From Aurantiacibacter zhengii (lineage in GTDB: Bacteria; Pseudomonadota; Alphaproteobacteria; Sphingomonadales; Sphingomonadaceae), in the NCBI RefSeq assembly GCF_003584125.1, contig NZ_QXFL01000004.1, forward strand, positions 124,001-188,000: DNA of 64,000 nt, in the 5' to 3' direction. The notes beneath the pieces were generated by a model. It was given only the letters and a program-made list of their open reading frames with translations, was not told the DNA's origin and ran no database searches. Positions 17,233 to 26,577 of this stretch are shown here, one piece after another (within the stretch, counting starts at the first letter, position 1; each line of letters starts with the position of its first letter). The position numbers and the translations under genes were made by a program.

Positions 17233-17371
17233 CCTGTTATGGTGAATAACAGGGAAACGCCGATGTCCTGCCGCTAAGATTCTGAAAAATTGCGTTATTT
17301 TGGCGTGCGGAGCTTCTCAAACTATCGACTTTGGCCTGTTTCCGGGCTCAAATGCGCGTTTTTCCCTGTTA
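17233..17371. repeat. Inverted CCTGTTAT / ACAGGGAAA repeats downstream of the recombinase relic
   Basis: CCTGTTAT and ATAACAGG (17233-17253, 5-nt centre) are a perfect inverted repeat. The adjacent TAACAGGGAAACGC (17247-17260) recurs in inverted orientation as GCGTTTTTCCCTGTTA (17356-17371), with two extra T. The rest of the 17,183-17,547 gap has no supported gene. These repeats may be recombination-site debris of the lost element. Confidence 0.5.
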
Positions 17372-17547
17372 AGCGGGGAAACCGCACCGATGCAGGTCTC
17401 GCCAGAGACTGGCCGACAAAAACTGCCCCCGATAGTGGCCAGGAGACGCGGCGAATGATAGCCCCGTCACGGAAGTGGGCTCGCAAAGCCGCCTGTTCCG
17501 CGGGCTTGCGCGTGATCCCTGTAACAAGAGACTAGCGCTGGGGTGCG

Positions 17548-17638
17548 TGGCGGAGCGGGAGGGATTCGAACCCTCGATACGGGGTTACCGTATACACACT
17601 TTCCAGGCGTGCGCCTTCGACCACTCGGCCACCGCTCC
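17548..17638 (-). tRNA. tRNA-Ser (GGA anticodon)
   Basis: The reverse strand folds as a class II tRNA. The acceptor arm is GGAGCGG/CCGCTCC with discriminator G and an encoded CCA at 17550-17548. The D-arm has GCCGAGTGG, and the anticodon loop CTGGAAAG carries GGA. A long variable arm (TACGG...CCGTA) typical of serine tRNAs is present, as is the T-arm GGTTCGAATCC. It reads UCC and UCU codons. Its 3' end faces the accessory segment on the left, the usual orientation for an integration target. Confidence 0.95.
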
Positions 17639-17737
17639 GCATGCCTGATCTGGCAGAAGGCGGGCACGTAGCGAAGCTGATCGCCAAAGACAAGCGGCGT
17701 GATGACAAGCCGTCGCGGAAACCCTAACTTGGCACAT

Positions 17738-18142
17738 ATGACCCGAACGATCGGCCCTGCCCCCGGCATTGCAGAGATGGAAGCCGCTGCCCGCGCGGCT
17801 TTTTCCCGTATCCCCCAAGCCTTCGCCGAACATCTCGGTGAGGTGATAATCCAGGTGCAGGACTTCGCCGAGGATGAACTGCTGCTCGACATGGGTATCG
17901 AAAGCCCGTTCGAACTGACGGGGGTGTACGAAGGCGTACCGCTGACCGAGCGCAGCATCGAACATTCCGGCACCATGCCCGACCGCATCCGCCTGTTCCG
18001 CCTGCCCATCCTGCTGGAATGGTGCGAGCGCGGGGACGAGACTTTCGAACATTTGGTGGGACATGTGCTGGTGCACGAGATCGGCCATCATTTCGGCCTT
18101 TCGGATGACGACATGCACGCACTGGAAGACCAGGTTTTGTAG
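17738..18142 (+). CDS. Metallopeptidase-like family protein (zincin, DUF1025 type)
   Basis: 134-residue cytosolic protein of the small zincin-like family (Pfam Zincin_1). The zinc motif VHEIGHHFGLSDDDMHALE near the C-terminus has the HExxH core plus the downstream acidic residues of this family. ATG 17738 is preferred over an upstream in-frame ATG at 17699 because conservation begins at MTRTIGP. No protease function has been firmly shown for the family; a role in protein turnover is a guess. Confidence 0.85.
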   Translation: MTRTIGPAPGIAEMEAAARAAFSRIPQAFAEHLGEVIIQVQDFAEDELLLDMGIESPFELTGVYEGVPLTERSIEHSGTMPDRIRLFRLPILLEWCERGDETFEHLVGHVLVHEIGHHFGLSDDDMHALEDQVL

Positions 18143-18180
18143 GGCTTGCCAATTGGCCGCGCGGTGGCAGGATGGCGGTT

Positions 18181-19401
18181 ATGAAGCAAACCCTTGCAAT
18201 TTCAGCCCTCCTCCTCGCGGTGCCGGTCATGGCTCAGGAGGGGGCGGAGCCCGTGACCCCTTCCTCCGTAGTCGCCAATGCCAGCCCTGATGAATGGGTA
18301 GCCATTGCTCGAGACGACCTGCTGGTGATGGAGCTTGCCCCCGATGCGCGCGGGAATGCCCGCACCGTTACCATTCAGCTGATGCCGGCTCCCTTCAGTC
18401 AGCCCTGGGTAGAAAACGTCAGGGCTCTGGCGGGGGCGCGCTGGTGGGACGGAACAAGCGTCTACCGCGTGCAGGATAACTACGTTGCGCAATGGGGCGA
18501 TGCGACCGAAGAGAAGCCCTTGCCGGAAGGCGTAGCCGCGCCGCTAGCCAGTTACGAAGTGGACAACGAAACCTTGGGAGAGGCTACCGTCTCCTCGAAT
18601 TCGGCGATGGTCGACTACGACGAACTTCCCCCCGAAATCCGTGCCCCTTTCGAAGACCCCGACTCAACCCATGAGGAACGCTACCGCGCCATAGAAACAC
18701 TGTTTGCCACCATGGGGGTTTCCAGAGACAACCGGTTCAGCCCGAGCGAAGAAATCGCCATGCTTTCCATCAAGGCCACGCAAACGCGGTTGACCGAGCA
18801 GGGCTGGCATGACCGCGATCCTTTTGCGCCGTGGGTCGAATTCTGGCGGGGCTGGCCTATCGGCAACGAAGAGCTTGGTCATTGGGAAGATGAAGAGGGC
18901 AATGTCGTGCCCGATCCGGGACGCCGCCTGCCTCCACACCAGTTCGACGAGCCGTACCGGGTAACCGACAGCAGCCAGTTCTGGCCCCTGCACTGCCACG
19001 GTGCCATCGGCGTGGCCCGCGATTACGCTCCCGATACGGGCACCGGGGCGGAGCTTTACACCATCATCGGCCAGCCGCAGCGGCACATGGATCGCAATCT
19101 TGCCGTGGTGGGCCGGGTGATCGAGGGAATGGAGCACCTCTCCAGCCTGCCGCGCGGATCGGGCGAACTGGGTTTCTATACCGATGCGGAGGCTGACCTG
19201 CGCACACCGATCCTGTCGGTGCGCCTCGCCAGTGAGATGGCCGATCCCCCGGCTTTCGAATATCTCGACACGAACAGCGAGAGTTTCGCCCTCTACCTGA
19301 CGGTACGCGCCAACCGAAGCGATGCGTTTTACACTGTGCCTGCCGGTGGAGTAGACGTGTGCAGCGTCCAGGTGCCGGTGCGCAGGGCCAATAGTGAATA
19401 G
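18181..19401 (+). CDS. Secreted cyclophilin-type peptidyl-prolyl isomerase-like protein
   Basis: About 406 residues with a Sec signal peptide (cleavage near VMAQEG). The central part carries cyclophilin features: TVTIQLMPAPFSQPWVENVR near the start, and HCHGAIGVARDY and GAELYTIIGQPQRHMDRNL in the second half, followed by the family's GRVIEGMEHLSSLPRG. The expected role is periplasmic prolyl isomerisation and protein folding. A long insertion (about 120-230) separates the two halves, so activity is less certain than family membership. ATG 18181 is chosen over an in-frame ATG nine bases earlier. Confidence 0.8.
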   Translation: MKQTLAISALLLAVPVMAQEGAEPVTPSSVVANASPDEWVAIARDDLLVMELAPDARGNARTVTIQLMPAPFSQPWVENVRALAGARWWDGTSVYRVQDNYVAQWGDATEEKPLPEGVAAPLASYEVDNETLGEATVSSNSAMVDYDELPPEIRAPFEDPDSTHEERYRAIETLFATMGVSRDNRFSPSEEIAMLSIKATQTRLTEQGWHDRDPFAPWVEFWRGWPIGNEELGHWEDEEGNVVPDPGRRLPPHQFDEPYRVTDSSQFWPLHCHGAIGVARDYAPDTGTGAELYTIIGQPQRHMDRNLAVVGRVIEGMEHLSSLPRGSGELGFYTDAEADLRTPILSVRLASEMADPPAFEYLDTNSESFALYLTVRANRSDAFYTVPAGGVDVCSVQVPVRRANSE

Positions 19402-19483
19402 GACGGGCCAGCAGGGGTATCGTTATTCTAAAAGACGGTAAAACGGCCCGTAGCGGAGCTCGACCTGAAAGAAGTCGGCTGCC

Positions 19484-21565
19484 TTAAAGCCGGTCCGCCT
19501 GGGCCACTGCATCGGTTGCCCGCAGTGCGCTCATGATCCGGGTCAGATGGGCCAGGTCCTGGACTTCTAGATCGACGGCATAGGTGTGAAACGGATCGTC
19601 GCGCTGCGTCAGTTCGAGGTTCATCACATTGGCATTGTTGCGCGCAAAGACGCCCGCCATTTCCGCCAACGTGCCCGGACGATTGTAGAGCACAACGTTG
19701 ATCCGTCCGACCGCGCCGTGCGAGCGTTCGCCCCATGACAGGTCCACCCAGTCGGCATCGACGCCGTTGGCCAGTTCCAGACAATCGATGGCGTGGACCT
19801 CCACGGTATTGTGCGGTCGCCGCAGGCCGACGATGCGATCGCCCGGCACGGGATGGCAGCACTCGGCGAGATCGAAGCCGACACCCGCAGTCAGGCCCTT
19901 GATCGAGATGGCGCGCTCCTGCTGCGCCTCCTCCGGCATGTCCGCCGTACTGCCCGGCACCAGCGCTTCCATCACCTCGCGGTCAGAGAGTTTGGCGGCA
20001 CCGATGGCATACATCAGGTCTTCCACATCGCCCATTTCCAGCCGTTCGACCGCCTGCTTCAGCGCCTTCTTGCCCACCTTGGCGGGCAGACGTTCGGCAA
20101 TCTCGTCGTACAGCTTGGCCCCGATCTCGGCTATTTCGGCGCGCTCCTTCGCGCGCACTGCCCGGCGGATGGCCGCGCGCGCCTTGCCCGTCACGACAAA
20201 ACCCAGCCACGACAGTTGCGGCTCTGCATTCTTGCCCTTGATGATCTCCACCACGTCGCCGTTGCCCAGCGGGGTGCGCAGCGGCATGTGCCGTCCGTTG
20301 ATCTTCGCGCCCACGGTTTGCGCGCCCAGATCGGTGTGCACGGCGAAGGCGAAATCCACCGCAGTTGCGCCCTTGGGCAGCTGGAACAGCGCGCCCTTGG
20401 GAGTGAAAGCGAAGATGCGATCCTGGTAGATCGCCAGCTTGGTGTGCTCCATCAGTTCTTCGCTGTCGTGGCTGGCATCGACGATCTCGATGAGGTCGCG
20501 CAGCCAACCCACTTCGCCGTCCACCTTGCCACCCTGCTTGTAGGCCCAGTGCGCAGCCAGGCCGAAGCCGTTTGTGCGGTGCATCTCGCGGGTGCGGATC
20601 TGCACCTCCACCCGCATCGACTTGTCATAGAACAAGGTCGTGTGAAGGCTGCGATAGCCATTGTTCTTGGGCGTGGAGATGTAGTCCTTGAAACGCCCCG
20701 GAACGAACTGGAAGGTCTGGTGCAGGATGCCCAGCGCCGCATAGCAATCCGCCACGTTTTCGGTCAGCACGCGGAAGGCCATGATGTCGCTAACCTGCTC
20801 GAACGGCAGGTGGCGCTCTGCCATCTTGCGCCAGATCGAATAGGGATGTTTCTCGCGCCCCCAGACTTCCACTTCCAGACCCGCGGCAGCGAGCGCCTGC
20901 TTGAAATCGAGCGCTATGCGATCGACCTGCCCGGCGTCTGACTGGCGCAACTGGTCCAATCTGCGGGTGATAGTGGTGTAGGCTTCGGGCTCAAGTTGCT
21001 CGAACGCCAGCAACTGCATCTCGCGCATGTATTCGTACATGCCCACCCGCTCTGCCAGCGGGGCGTAGATATCCATCGTTTCACGCGCAATCCGGCGGCG
21101 TTTGTCCGGGTTCTTGATGTGGTGCAACGTGCGCATGTTGTGCAATCGGTCCGCCAGCTTCACCAGCAGCACGCGCAGGTCTTCGCTCATCGCCAGCAGG
21201 AACTTGCGCAGGTTTTCGGCCGCGCGCTCGTCCTCGGGCATCTGCTCGATCTTGGATAACTTGGTGACGCCATCCACCAGCCGCGCAACATCGGGACCGA
21301 AGCGTTCCTCGATATCCTCGATCGTGGCGAGCGTATCTTCCACCGTATCGTGCAACAGCGCAGTGATGATGGTCTGCTGGTCGAGCTTAAGATCGGTCAT
21401 CAGTCCGGCCACCTCGACCGGGTGGCTGAAGTAGGGATCACCGCTCGCGCGTTTCTGGCTGCCGTGCTTCTGCACGGTGTAGACATAGGCGCGGTTGAGC
21501 AGCGCCTCGTCGGCGTCGGGATCGTATTCCTTGACCCGTTCTACAAGTTCGTACTGGCGCAGCAT
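19484..21565 (-). CDS. Bifunctional (p)ppGpp synthetase/hydrolase Rel (RelA/SpoT)
   Basis: 693-residue stringent-response enzyme. The domains in order are an HD hydrolase (YFSHPVEVAGLM, LLHDTVEDT, LADRLHNMRTLHH), a synthetase domain (KNNGYRSLHTTLF, EVQIRTREMHR), TGS (FAFTPKGALFQLPKGATAVD), a helical/CC region, and a C-terminal ACT domain (VLYNRPGTLAEMAGVFARNN). Both catalytic centres look intact, as expected for the single Rel of alphaproteobacteria. The start is placed at ATG 21565 (MLRQYELVERV); upstream in-frame sequence has no homology. It is divergent from the metalloprotease gene at 21744. Confidence 0.95.
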   Translation of the reverse strand: MLRQYELVERVKEYDPDADEALLNRAYVYTVQKHGSQKRASGDPYFSHPVEVAGLMTDLKLDQQTIITALLHDTVEDTLATIEDIEERFGPDVARLVDGVTKLSKIEQMPEDERAAENLRKFLLAMSEDLRVLLVKLADRLHNMRTLHHIKNPDKRRRIARETMDIYAPLAERVGMYEYMREMQLLAFEQLEPEAYTTITRRLDQLRQSDAGQVDRIALDFKQALAAAGLEVEVWGREKHPYSIWRKMAERHLPFEQVSDIMAFRVLTENVADCYAALGILHQTFQFVPGRFKDYISTPKNNGYRSLHTTLFYDKSMRVEVQIRTREMHRTNGFGLAAHWAYKQGGKVDGEVGWLRDLIEIVDASHDSEELMEHTKLAIYQDRIFAFTPKGALFQLPKGATAVDFAFAVHTDLGAQTVGAKINGRHMPLRTPLGNGDVVEIIKGKNAEPQLSWLGFVVTGKARAAIRRAVRAKERAEIAEIGAKLYDEIAERLPAKVGKKALKQAVERLEMGDVEDLMYAIGAAKLSDREVMEALVPGSTADMPEEAQQERAISIKGLTAGVGFDLAECCHPVPGDRIVGLRRPHNTVEVHAIDCLELANGVDADWVDLSWGERSHGAVGRINVVLYNRPGTLAEMAGVFARNNANVMNLELTQRDDPFHTYAVDLEVQDLAHLTRIMSALRATDAVAQADRL

Positions 21566-21743
21566 CACCACTGAATGTGCGTTGCACCGCGGCTTTCGGC
21601 AAGGGCTTATCGTTGCTGCGTTAAATTGCGGACGCACCCATCCGACAGGCGATAGGCGACCGCTGGCAAATGCCGCTTGCAAAATGTTTCCAGATAGCAA
21701 GACTGCCGATCTTGCGGGACATTACAGACTTGGGGGTTATCTC

Positions 21744-24371
21744 ATGAAGAAATGGGTTCTTTATCTTGGTGCGGCGCTGGTCGCGACGTCGCCTGCCATG
21801 GCGCAGGACAGTGACGCGGCAGAGGAAGAAACGCCGACCGCCGCCTCGGAGGAAGACAGCGACGAGGCAGAGGACGAAGATGAAGAGGAAACCGAGAGCC
21901 TCGAGGAATTCGTCAAGGACATGGAGCGTTCGGACGGCCTCTTCCCGCTGTACCGGAAGCCCGATACCGGCGAAGTGTTCATGGAACTTTCCGCCGACCA
22001 GCTGGGCCGGGAATTTATTTATTTCGCCTACACCGAAAACGGCCCGGTCGAGGCAGGGCATTTCCGCGGCAACTATCGCGATAACAGGATCGTCACCTTC
22101 AATCGCCGGTTCGACCGCGTGGAAATCGCGGCGGTCAACACCCAGTATTATTTCGACCCCGACAACGCCCTGTCACGCGCCGCAGATGCCAATATCGCCC
22201 GCGCGCCCATCGCCAACGTGGAGATCGCGGCCAAGAGCGCGGATGAACGGCGTATCCTGATCTCTGCCGACGCCGTGCTCGAAAGCCAGGCGCTGCACCG
22301 CCTAAGCCCTTGGCGCGCGCCCGATACCCCGCCGGGCGCGGCATTCACGCTGGGAGAGCTTTCCAGCAGCAAGACTCAGATCACCGATATCCGGACTTTC
22401 CCGGAAAACACCGACATTCGCGTGGAATACGTGTTCGATAATCCGAGCCCGGTGAACTATGGCGATGCCGACATTACCGACCCGCGCTCGGTCGCGATCC
22501 TCATGCAGCATTCCTTCCTGGAGATGCCGGAAGACGGGTTCGAGCCGCGCTTCGACGATTACCGGGTTGGCTTCTTCACCAACCAGACCACCGACCTGAC
22601 ATCGCATTCGTTCACCCCCTACCGCGACGTTATCAATCGCTGGCGGCTGGAGAAGAAGAACCCGCGCGCGCGCATTTCCGATCCTGTGGAACCGATTACC
22701 TTCTGGATAGAGAACACCACCCCCGAGGAGCTTCGCCCCATCATCCGCAACGCAACGCTGGCGTGGAACGAGGCGTTCGAGAAGGCGGGCTTCTCCAACG
22801 CCATCGTGGTGCGTCAGCAACCTGACGATGCGGATTGGGATGCAGGGGACGTGCGCTACAACGTGCTGCGCTGGACATCGTCTCCCAACCCGCCGTTCGG
22901 CGGCTACGGTCCCAGCTTTACCAACCCGCGCACCGGCGAGATCATCGGCGCGGATATCATGCTGGAATACGTCTACCTGACCAATCGCCTGCGCACCGAA
23001 GAGATCTTCGACACTGCCGGCCTGCCGATTGGCTGGCAGGGCAACGACGGTGCCGCTGCATTGCCATGGCGACAGGGTGGCAGCCATGCAACCTGCACGC
23101 TCGGCAGCCATCTGCAAGCCAACATGATGAGCGCGCGCGCCATGCTGATGGCGCAAGGGGCCGGTGAGGCGGAATATGGTCGACTGGTCGAGGAAGAGCT
23201 GTTCTACCTCGTCCTGCACGAGGTCGGTCACACGCTGGGCCTCAACCACAACATGCGTTCGTCCAACTCGGTGCCGCTATCGACCCTAGCCTCGCGTTCC
23301 ACCCCACCGACCAATTCGGTGATGGAATACCCGGCGATCAACATCGCCCGTCCGGGGGAGACGCAGGGCCAGTTCGCCATTACCCGTCCGGGCGCCTATG
23401 ACCTGTGGGCTATCGAATTCGGATATACCACCGATGACGATGCGCTGGATGCCATCCTCGCCCGATCGACCGAACCCGCGCTGGCCTTCGGCAACGATGC
23501 CGACGACATGCGCTCGCCCGGCACGCACATCGATCCGCGCGTGATGATCGACGACCTTTCCGACGATCCCATCGGCTGGGCAGAGGCGCAGGCTGCGCTG
23601 ATCGACCAGACCCTGACCGTGCTGCCGGACAGGGTGCTGGAGAGCGGCGATAGCTACCAGTCGCTATACAACAGCTACATGATCCTGACCGGCAGGCGCG
23701 CGGTAGCCGCCAACGTCGCATCGCGGTGGATTGCCGGTGTCTACAACAACCGCGCGGCGGTGGGCCAGCCGGGCGCCCAACTGCCGTTCGTGCCGGTGCC
23801 CGCAGCCATGCAGCGCCGGGCGCTGGGCGTGCTCGACAAGATCGCCTTCGGACCCGAGGCGTTCAGCGCGGGCGAAAACCTGCTGAGCAGACTGCAGGTC
23901 GAACGGCGCGGTTTCAATTCGTTCGGCACCAATGTTGATCCCCAGCCGCATGCCCGCGCACTGAACGTCCAGCGCTCGCTGCTGGCACACCTGCTGCACC
24001 CTAACGTGCTCACCCGGCTTACCGATACGCGGCGCTATGGCGGCGACTATCCGGTCAGCACCTATCTGGCAGAGCTGACCGGCGTGATGTTCGATGCCGA
24101 CCAGACTGGGCCGGTGAACACCTACCGGCAGAACCTGCAGGTCGAATACCTGCGCCAACTGATCGGCATCGCTTCGGGCCAGGGTGGCGGAATGCAGATC
24201 ACTCCCGGCGGGCCGCAGCAGTTGCCGAACTACGATCACGTGTCCCGGTCGGCAGCGTTGGCGGGCATCAACCGCATCAGGACCGTGGCTGAACTCCCCG
24301 GAACCGATACCGAGACGCAGGCGCACCGGATGCACCTGCTGGCGCTTATCGAGGAATTCGAGCGCCGCTGA
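21744..24371 (+). CDS. Secreted zinc metalloprotease (DUF5117/DUF5118 family)
   Basis: 875 residues. ATG 21744 follows TGGGGG, then a Sec signal (ending PAMAQ) and a very acidic stretch (about 23-57, mostly Glu/Asp). The family's N-terminal domains follow (GLFPLYRKPDTGEVFMEL, then FIYFAYTENGPVEAG), then a metzincin-like catalytic domain with VLHEVGHTLGLNHNMRSS (HExxHxxGxxH) and the downstream YDLWAIEFGYT. Similar proteins are large secreted peptidases of unknown substrate in sphingomonads and bacteroidetes. It is convergent with the M1 peptidase gene. Confidence 0.88.
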   Translation: MKKWVLYLGAALVATSPAMAQDSDAAEEETPTAASEEDSDEAEDEDEEETESLEEFVKDMERSDGLFPLYRKPDTGEVFMELSADQLGREFIYFAYTENGPVEAGHFRGNYRDNRIVTFNRRFDRVEIAAVNTQYYFDPDNALSRAADANIARAPIANVEIAAKSADERRILISADAVLESQALHRLSPWRAPDTPPGAAFTLGELSSSKTQITDIRTFPENTDIRVEYVFDNPSPVNYGDADITDPRSVAILMQHSFLEMPEDGFEPRFDDYRVGFFTNQTTDLTSHSFTPYRDVINRWRLEKKNPRARISDPVEPITFWIENTTPEELRPIIRNATLAWNEAFEKAGFSNAIVVRQQPDDADWDAGDVRYNVLRWTSSPNPPFGGYGPSFTNPRTGEIIGADIMLEYVYLTNRLRTEEIFDTAGLPIGWQGNDGAAALPWRQGGSHATCTLGSHLQANMMSARAMLMAQGAGEAEYGRLVEEELFYLVLHEVGHTLGLNHNMRSSNSVPLSTLASRSTPPTNSVMEYPAINIARPGETQGQFAITRPGAYDLWAIEFGYTTDDDALDAILARSTEPALAFGNDADDMRSPGTHIDPRVMIDDLSDDPIGWAEAQAALIDQTLTVLPDRVLESGDSYQSLYNSYMILTGRRAVAANVASRWIAGVYNNRAAVGQPGAQLPFVPVPAAMQRRALGVLDKIAFGPEAFSAGENLLSRLQVERRGFNSFGTNVDPQPHARALNVQRSLLAHLLHPNVLTRLTDTRRYGGDYPVSTYLAELTGVMFDADQTGPVNTYRQNLQVEYLRQLIGIASGQGGGMQITPGGPQQLPNYDHVSRSAALAGINRIRTVAELPGTDTETQAHRMHLLALIEEFERR

Positions 24372-24383
24372 TCAAGGCTAAAG

Positions 24384-24415
24384 GAGCGGCCCGGTATTGC
24401 AACGCCGGGCCGCTC
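24384..24415. terminator. Bidirectional hairpin between convergent peptidase genes
   Basis: GAGCGGCCCGG and CCGGGCCGCTC form a perfect 11-bp stem around a 10-nt loop. It lies centrally in the 70-nt gap between the genes ending at 24371 and 24442. It is followed by TTA on one strand and GCCTTT on the other, so it can serve both. Confidence 0.7.
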
Positions 24416-24441
24416 TTACCCGCTTAACAAACCTTGTCTGC

Positions 24442-26358
24442 CTAGCCTTCCCATCCAACGATCGGATCGACCTGGTTGCGCGTGTAGCTGTGATAGCCGC
24501 CGCGCGTTTCGTTGTAGATACGCGTTGCAATCGGCTGTCCCCAGCTGCCGGTCTCCCACAGCGCCTTGAACAGCGGCTCGACGAACTTGTTGCGGCCCAC
24601 CTCGGCAAGGAAGGTCTCGGCCTGGCTCACGGCAGGCTGATATTCGTTGCGCAGGGCAGCTTCCAGCCACAGGAACAGCACCTCGTTGTTGCCGGTTTCG
24701 GACAGGCCCAACCGTTCGTTGAGCGCCCCCAGCTGGCTGGCGGACATTTCTTCCGGCAATTCTTGCAGGAAACGCTGCTGTTCCGCGCCGGTCCAGCCAG
24801 TCCAGGTCTGTGTCGTCGGCAGGGTCCCGTTGGTGCCATAGGCCTGTGCAGCATTGTCAACGTCAGCGAAGGCCGCCGGATCGGGTGCCGCGGCGTTGTC
24901 CGGCAGACCGGTGCCATAGACCCATTCGTCCAGCATCAGCTCGTCTTCCAGGTCGGCATCGTCCTGCACCACGTATTCGCGCAGTTCGGCAAGGAACATC
25001 TCGCTGGTTGCGGGCTGGAAAGCGTGGCGGTCGAACCAGCCGCGCATGAATTCGTCGAAGCGCTCGCGACCGATGATGTTTTCCATGCTGCGCAGGAACA
25101 CGGTGCCCTTGTCGTAGATCGCCTCTCCCACGGTGTCGAAGGGGCTGATGCCGGCGGGCGTGCGCATGGCGGTGTTGGGATTGTCCGCGCCATTCTCTTC
25201 GATAGCTTCCACCAGCGAGTTGTAGCTGAGTGCATATTCCTGGTTGGCGCGCTTTTCGCCGAACACGGCCTCGGAAATGCGGCTTTCGAAATAGGAGGTC
25301 ACGCCTTCGTTCAGCCAGCCGTCGCGCCAGCTGGAATAGGTGACGAGGTTGCCCGACCAGCTGTGCGCCAGCTCGTGCGCGATCAGGCCGGTGTTCGACC
25401 GGTCACCGGCGATGAAGGTGGGCGTAAGGAAGGTCAGCACCGGGTTTTCCATACCGCCGTAGGGGAAGGACGGCGGCAGCACGATCATGTCGTAGCGGCC
25501 CCAGCGATAGTCGCCGTAGATATCTTCCGCCGCGTCGATCATGGCCTCGGTATCGGTCAGTTCCGCTGCGGCTTCCTCGATAATCTCCGGCTCTGCCCAG
25601 ACACCCGAGCGCGGGCCCAGTTCGGCGAATTCGAGGTTTCCGGCGGCAATCGCGATAAGGTAAGGCGGGATCGAGTTTTCCATAACGAACTCGAAGGCGC
25701 GGCGGTTTTCGCCCACGTCTTCGGGATCCCCGCGGCTGATGCCGCTCATCACCACGTTCAGCGGCTTGGGCGCGGTAATGCGCGCTTCCCAGGTCTGGCG
25801 GATGCCGGGGCTGTCCTGCGTGGGGATCCAGGTGCGGTTGAGAATGGCCTGGCCCTGGCTGAACACGAAGGGATATTCGCCCCCTGCGGTCTGCTCCGGA
25901 TCCAGCCATTGCAGGGCTGCTGCCTCAGGGCCGCTGGCATAATTGATAACGATCTGTTGCAGGTCCGGACCGGTCAGTTCGCCCAGTTGCACGGTGATCG
26001 GCTCACCCTTGTCGGCATTGTCGGGGTCGGCCTCGCCAATCTCGAAATCCAGCGCGTTGCCGTTGCCATCGGTGATGCCACCGATAACCAGTCCGTTGGA
26101 ATCGAGCACGATCTCGGTCGCGTTATCGGCTGCGTCCACGTCAAGCGTGGCGGTGCCTTCCACGCGCTTGCCTTCGAAATCCAGATCGAGGTCGAGAGCC
26201 ACGTGGGTAACGCGCGCTTCCAGCGGGCGGGCATAGGTGAACTCGTCCTGCGCTTCCGCGCTGGTCAGGATCGGGGCCACGGTACGCTCCTCCTCCGGCA
26301 GGTCGTCCGCCGTGCAGGCGGCAATGAGGAAAGGCAGGGCGACAGCAAGAAGGCGCAT
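24442..26358 (-). CDS. M1-family metallopeptidase lipoprotein (aminopeptidase N / LTA4-hydrolase-like)
   Basis: 638 residues. ATG 26358 follows GGAG; a lipoprotein signal ends LIAAC. An aminopeptidase-type N-terminal beta domain leads to the substrate-anchoring YGGMENPVLTF and the zinc site LIAHELAHSWSGNLV...WLNEGVTSYFE (HExxH-18-E). The C-terminal HEAT-like helical domain is of the leukotriene-A4-hydrolase type (LNERLGLSETGNNEVLFLWL). It should trim N-terminal residues from peptides in the periplasm or outside. Confidence 0.92.
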   Translation of the reverse strand: MRLLAVALPFLIAACTADDLPEEERTVAPILTSAEAQDEFTYARPLEARVTHVALDLDLDFEGKRVEGTATLDVDAADNATEIVLDSNGLVIGGITDGNGNALDFEIGEADPDNADKGEPITVQLGELTGPDLQQIVINYASGPEAAALQWLDPEQTAGGEYPFVFSQGQAILNRTWIPTQDSPGIRQTWEARITAPKPLNVVMSGISRGDPEDVGENRRAFEFVMENSIPPYLIAIAAGNLEFAELGPRSGVWAEPEIIEEAAAELTDTEAMIDAAEDIYGDYRWGRYDMIVLPPSFPYGGMENPVLTFLTPTFIAGDRSNTGLIAHELAHSWSGNLVTYSSWRDGWLNEGVTSYFESRISEAVFGEKRANQEYALSYNSLVEAIEENGADNPNTAMRTPAGISPFDTVGEAIYDKGTVFLRSMENIIGRERFDEFMRGWFDRHAFQPATSEMFLAELREYVVQDDADLEDELMLDEWVYGTGLPDNAAAPDPAAFADVDNAAQAYGTNGTLPTTQTWTGWTGAEQQRFLQELPEEMSASQLGALNERLGLSETGNNEVLFLWLEAALRNEYQPAVSQAETFLAEVGRNKFVEPLFKALWETGSWGQPIATRIYNETRGGYHSYTRNQVDPIVGWEG

Positions 26359-26577
26359 GAAATCTCCGGTTTTCACAAGGAAGTTTCGGGGGAGCGGGAT
26401 GGTTCCGGCGGTTGTTTCTGAAGCAACCATACCACATCGTCGGGCGGAGTCAGCATTTCGTCGTCTAATGGGCGAAAAATGTGTTATATCAGCAAATACT
26501 CATGGTGGGCTCATGCCGGCCAGCACGTTCGAAGTGTAAGAAGCGGGCTGGAAAGCAAGAGCCGGAGGAGCTTGAAA

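Noticed and set aside
17290-17535. Frame of 81 codons next to tRNA-Ser
   Set aside because: It overlaps the inverted repeats, has no domain and looks like element debris rather than a gene.
19402-19483. Inverted repeat ACGGGCC / GGCCCGT as a terminator between two genes
   Set aside because: The loop is over 30 nt with a 7-bp stem only; too weak to claim.
19793-20941. 382-codon plus-strand frame
   Set aside because: Antisense of the Rel gene, without domain or ribosome site.
24397-26421. 674-codon open frame on the plus strand
   Set aside because: It is the exact antisense of the M1 peptidase gene, whose motifs and start are clear. High GC with strong third-position bias produces long antisense frames.
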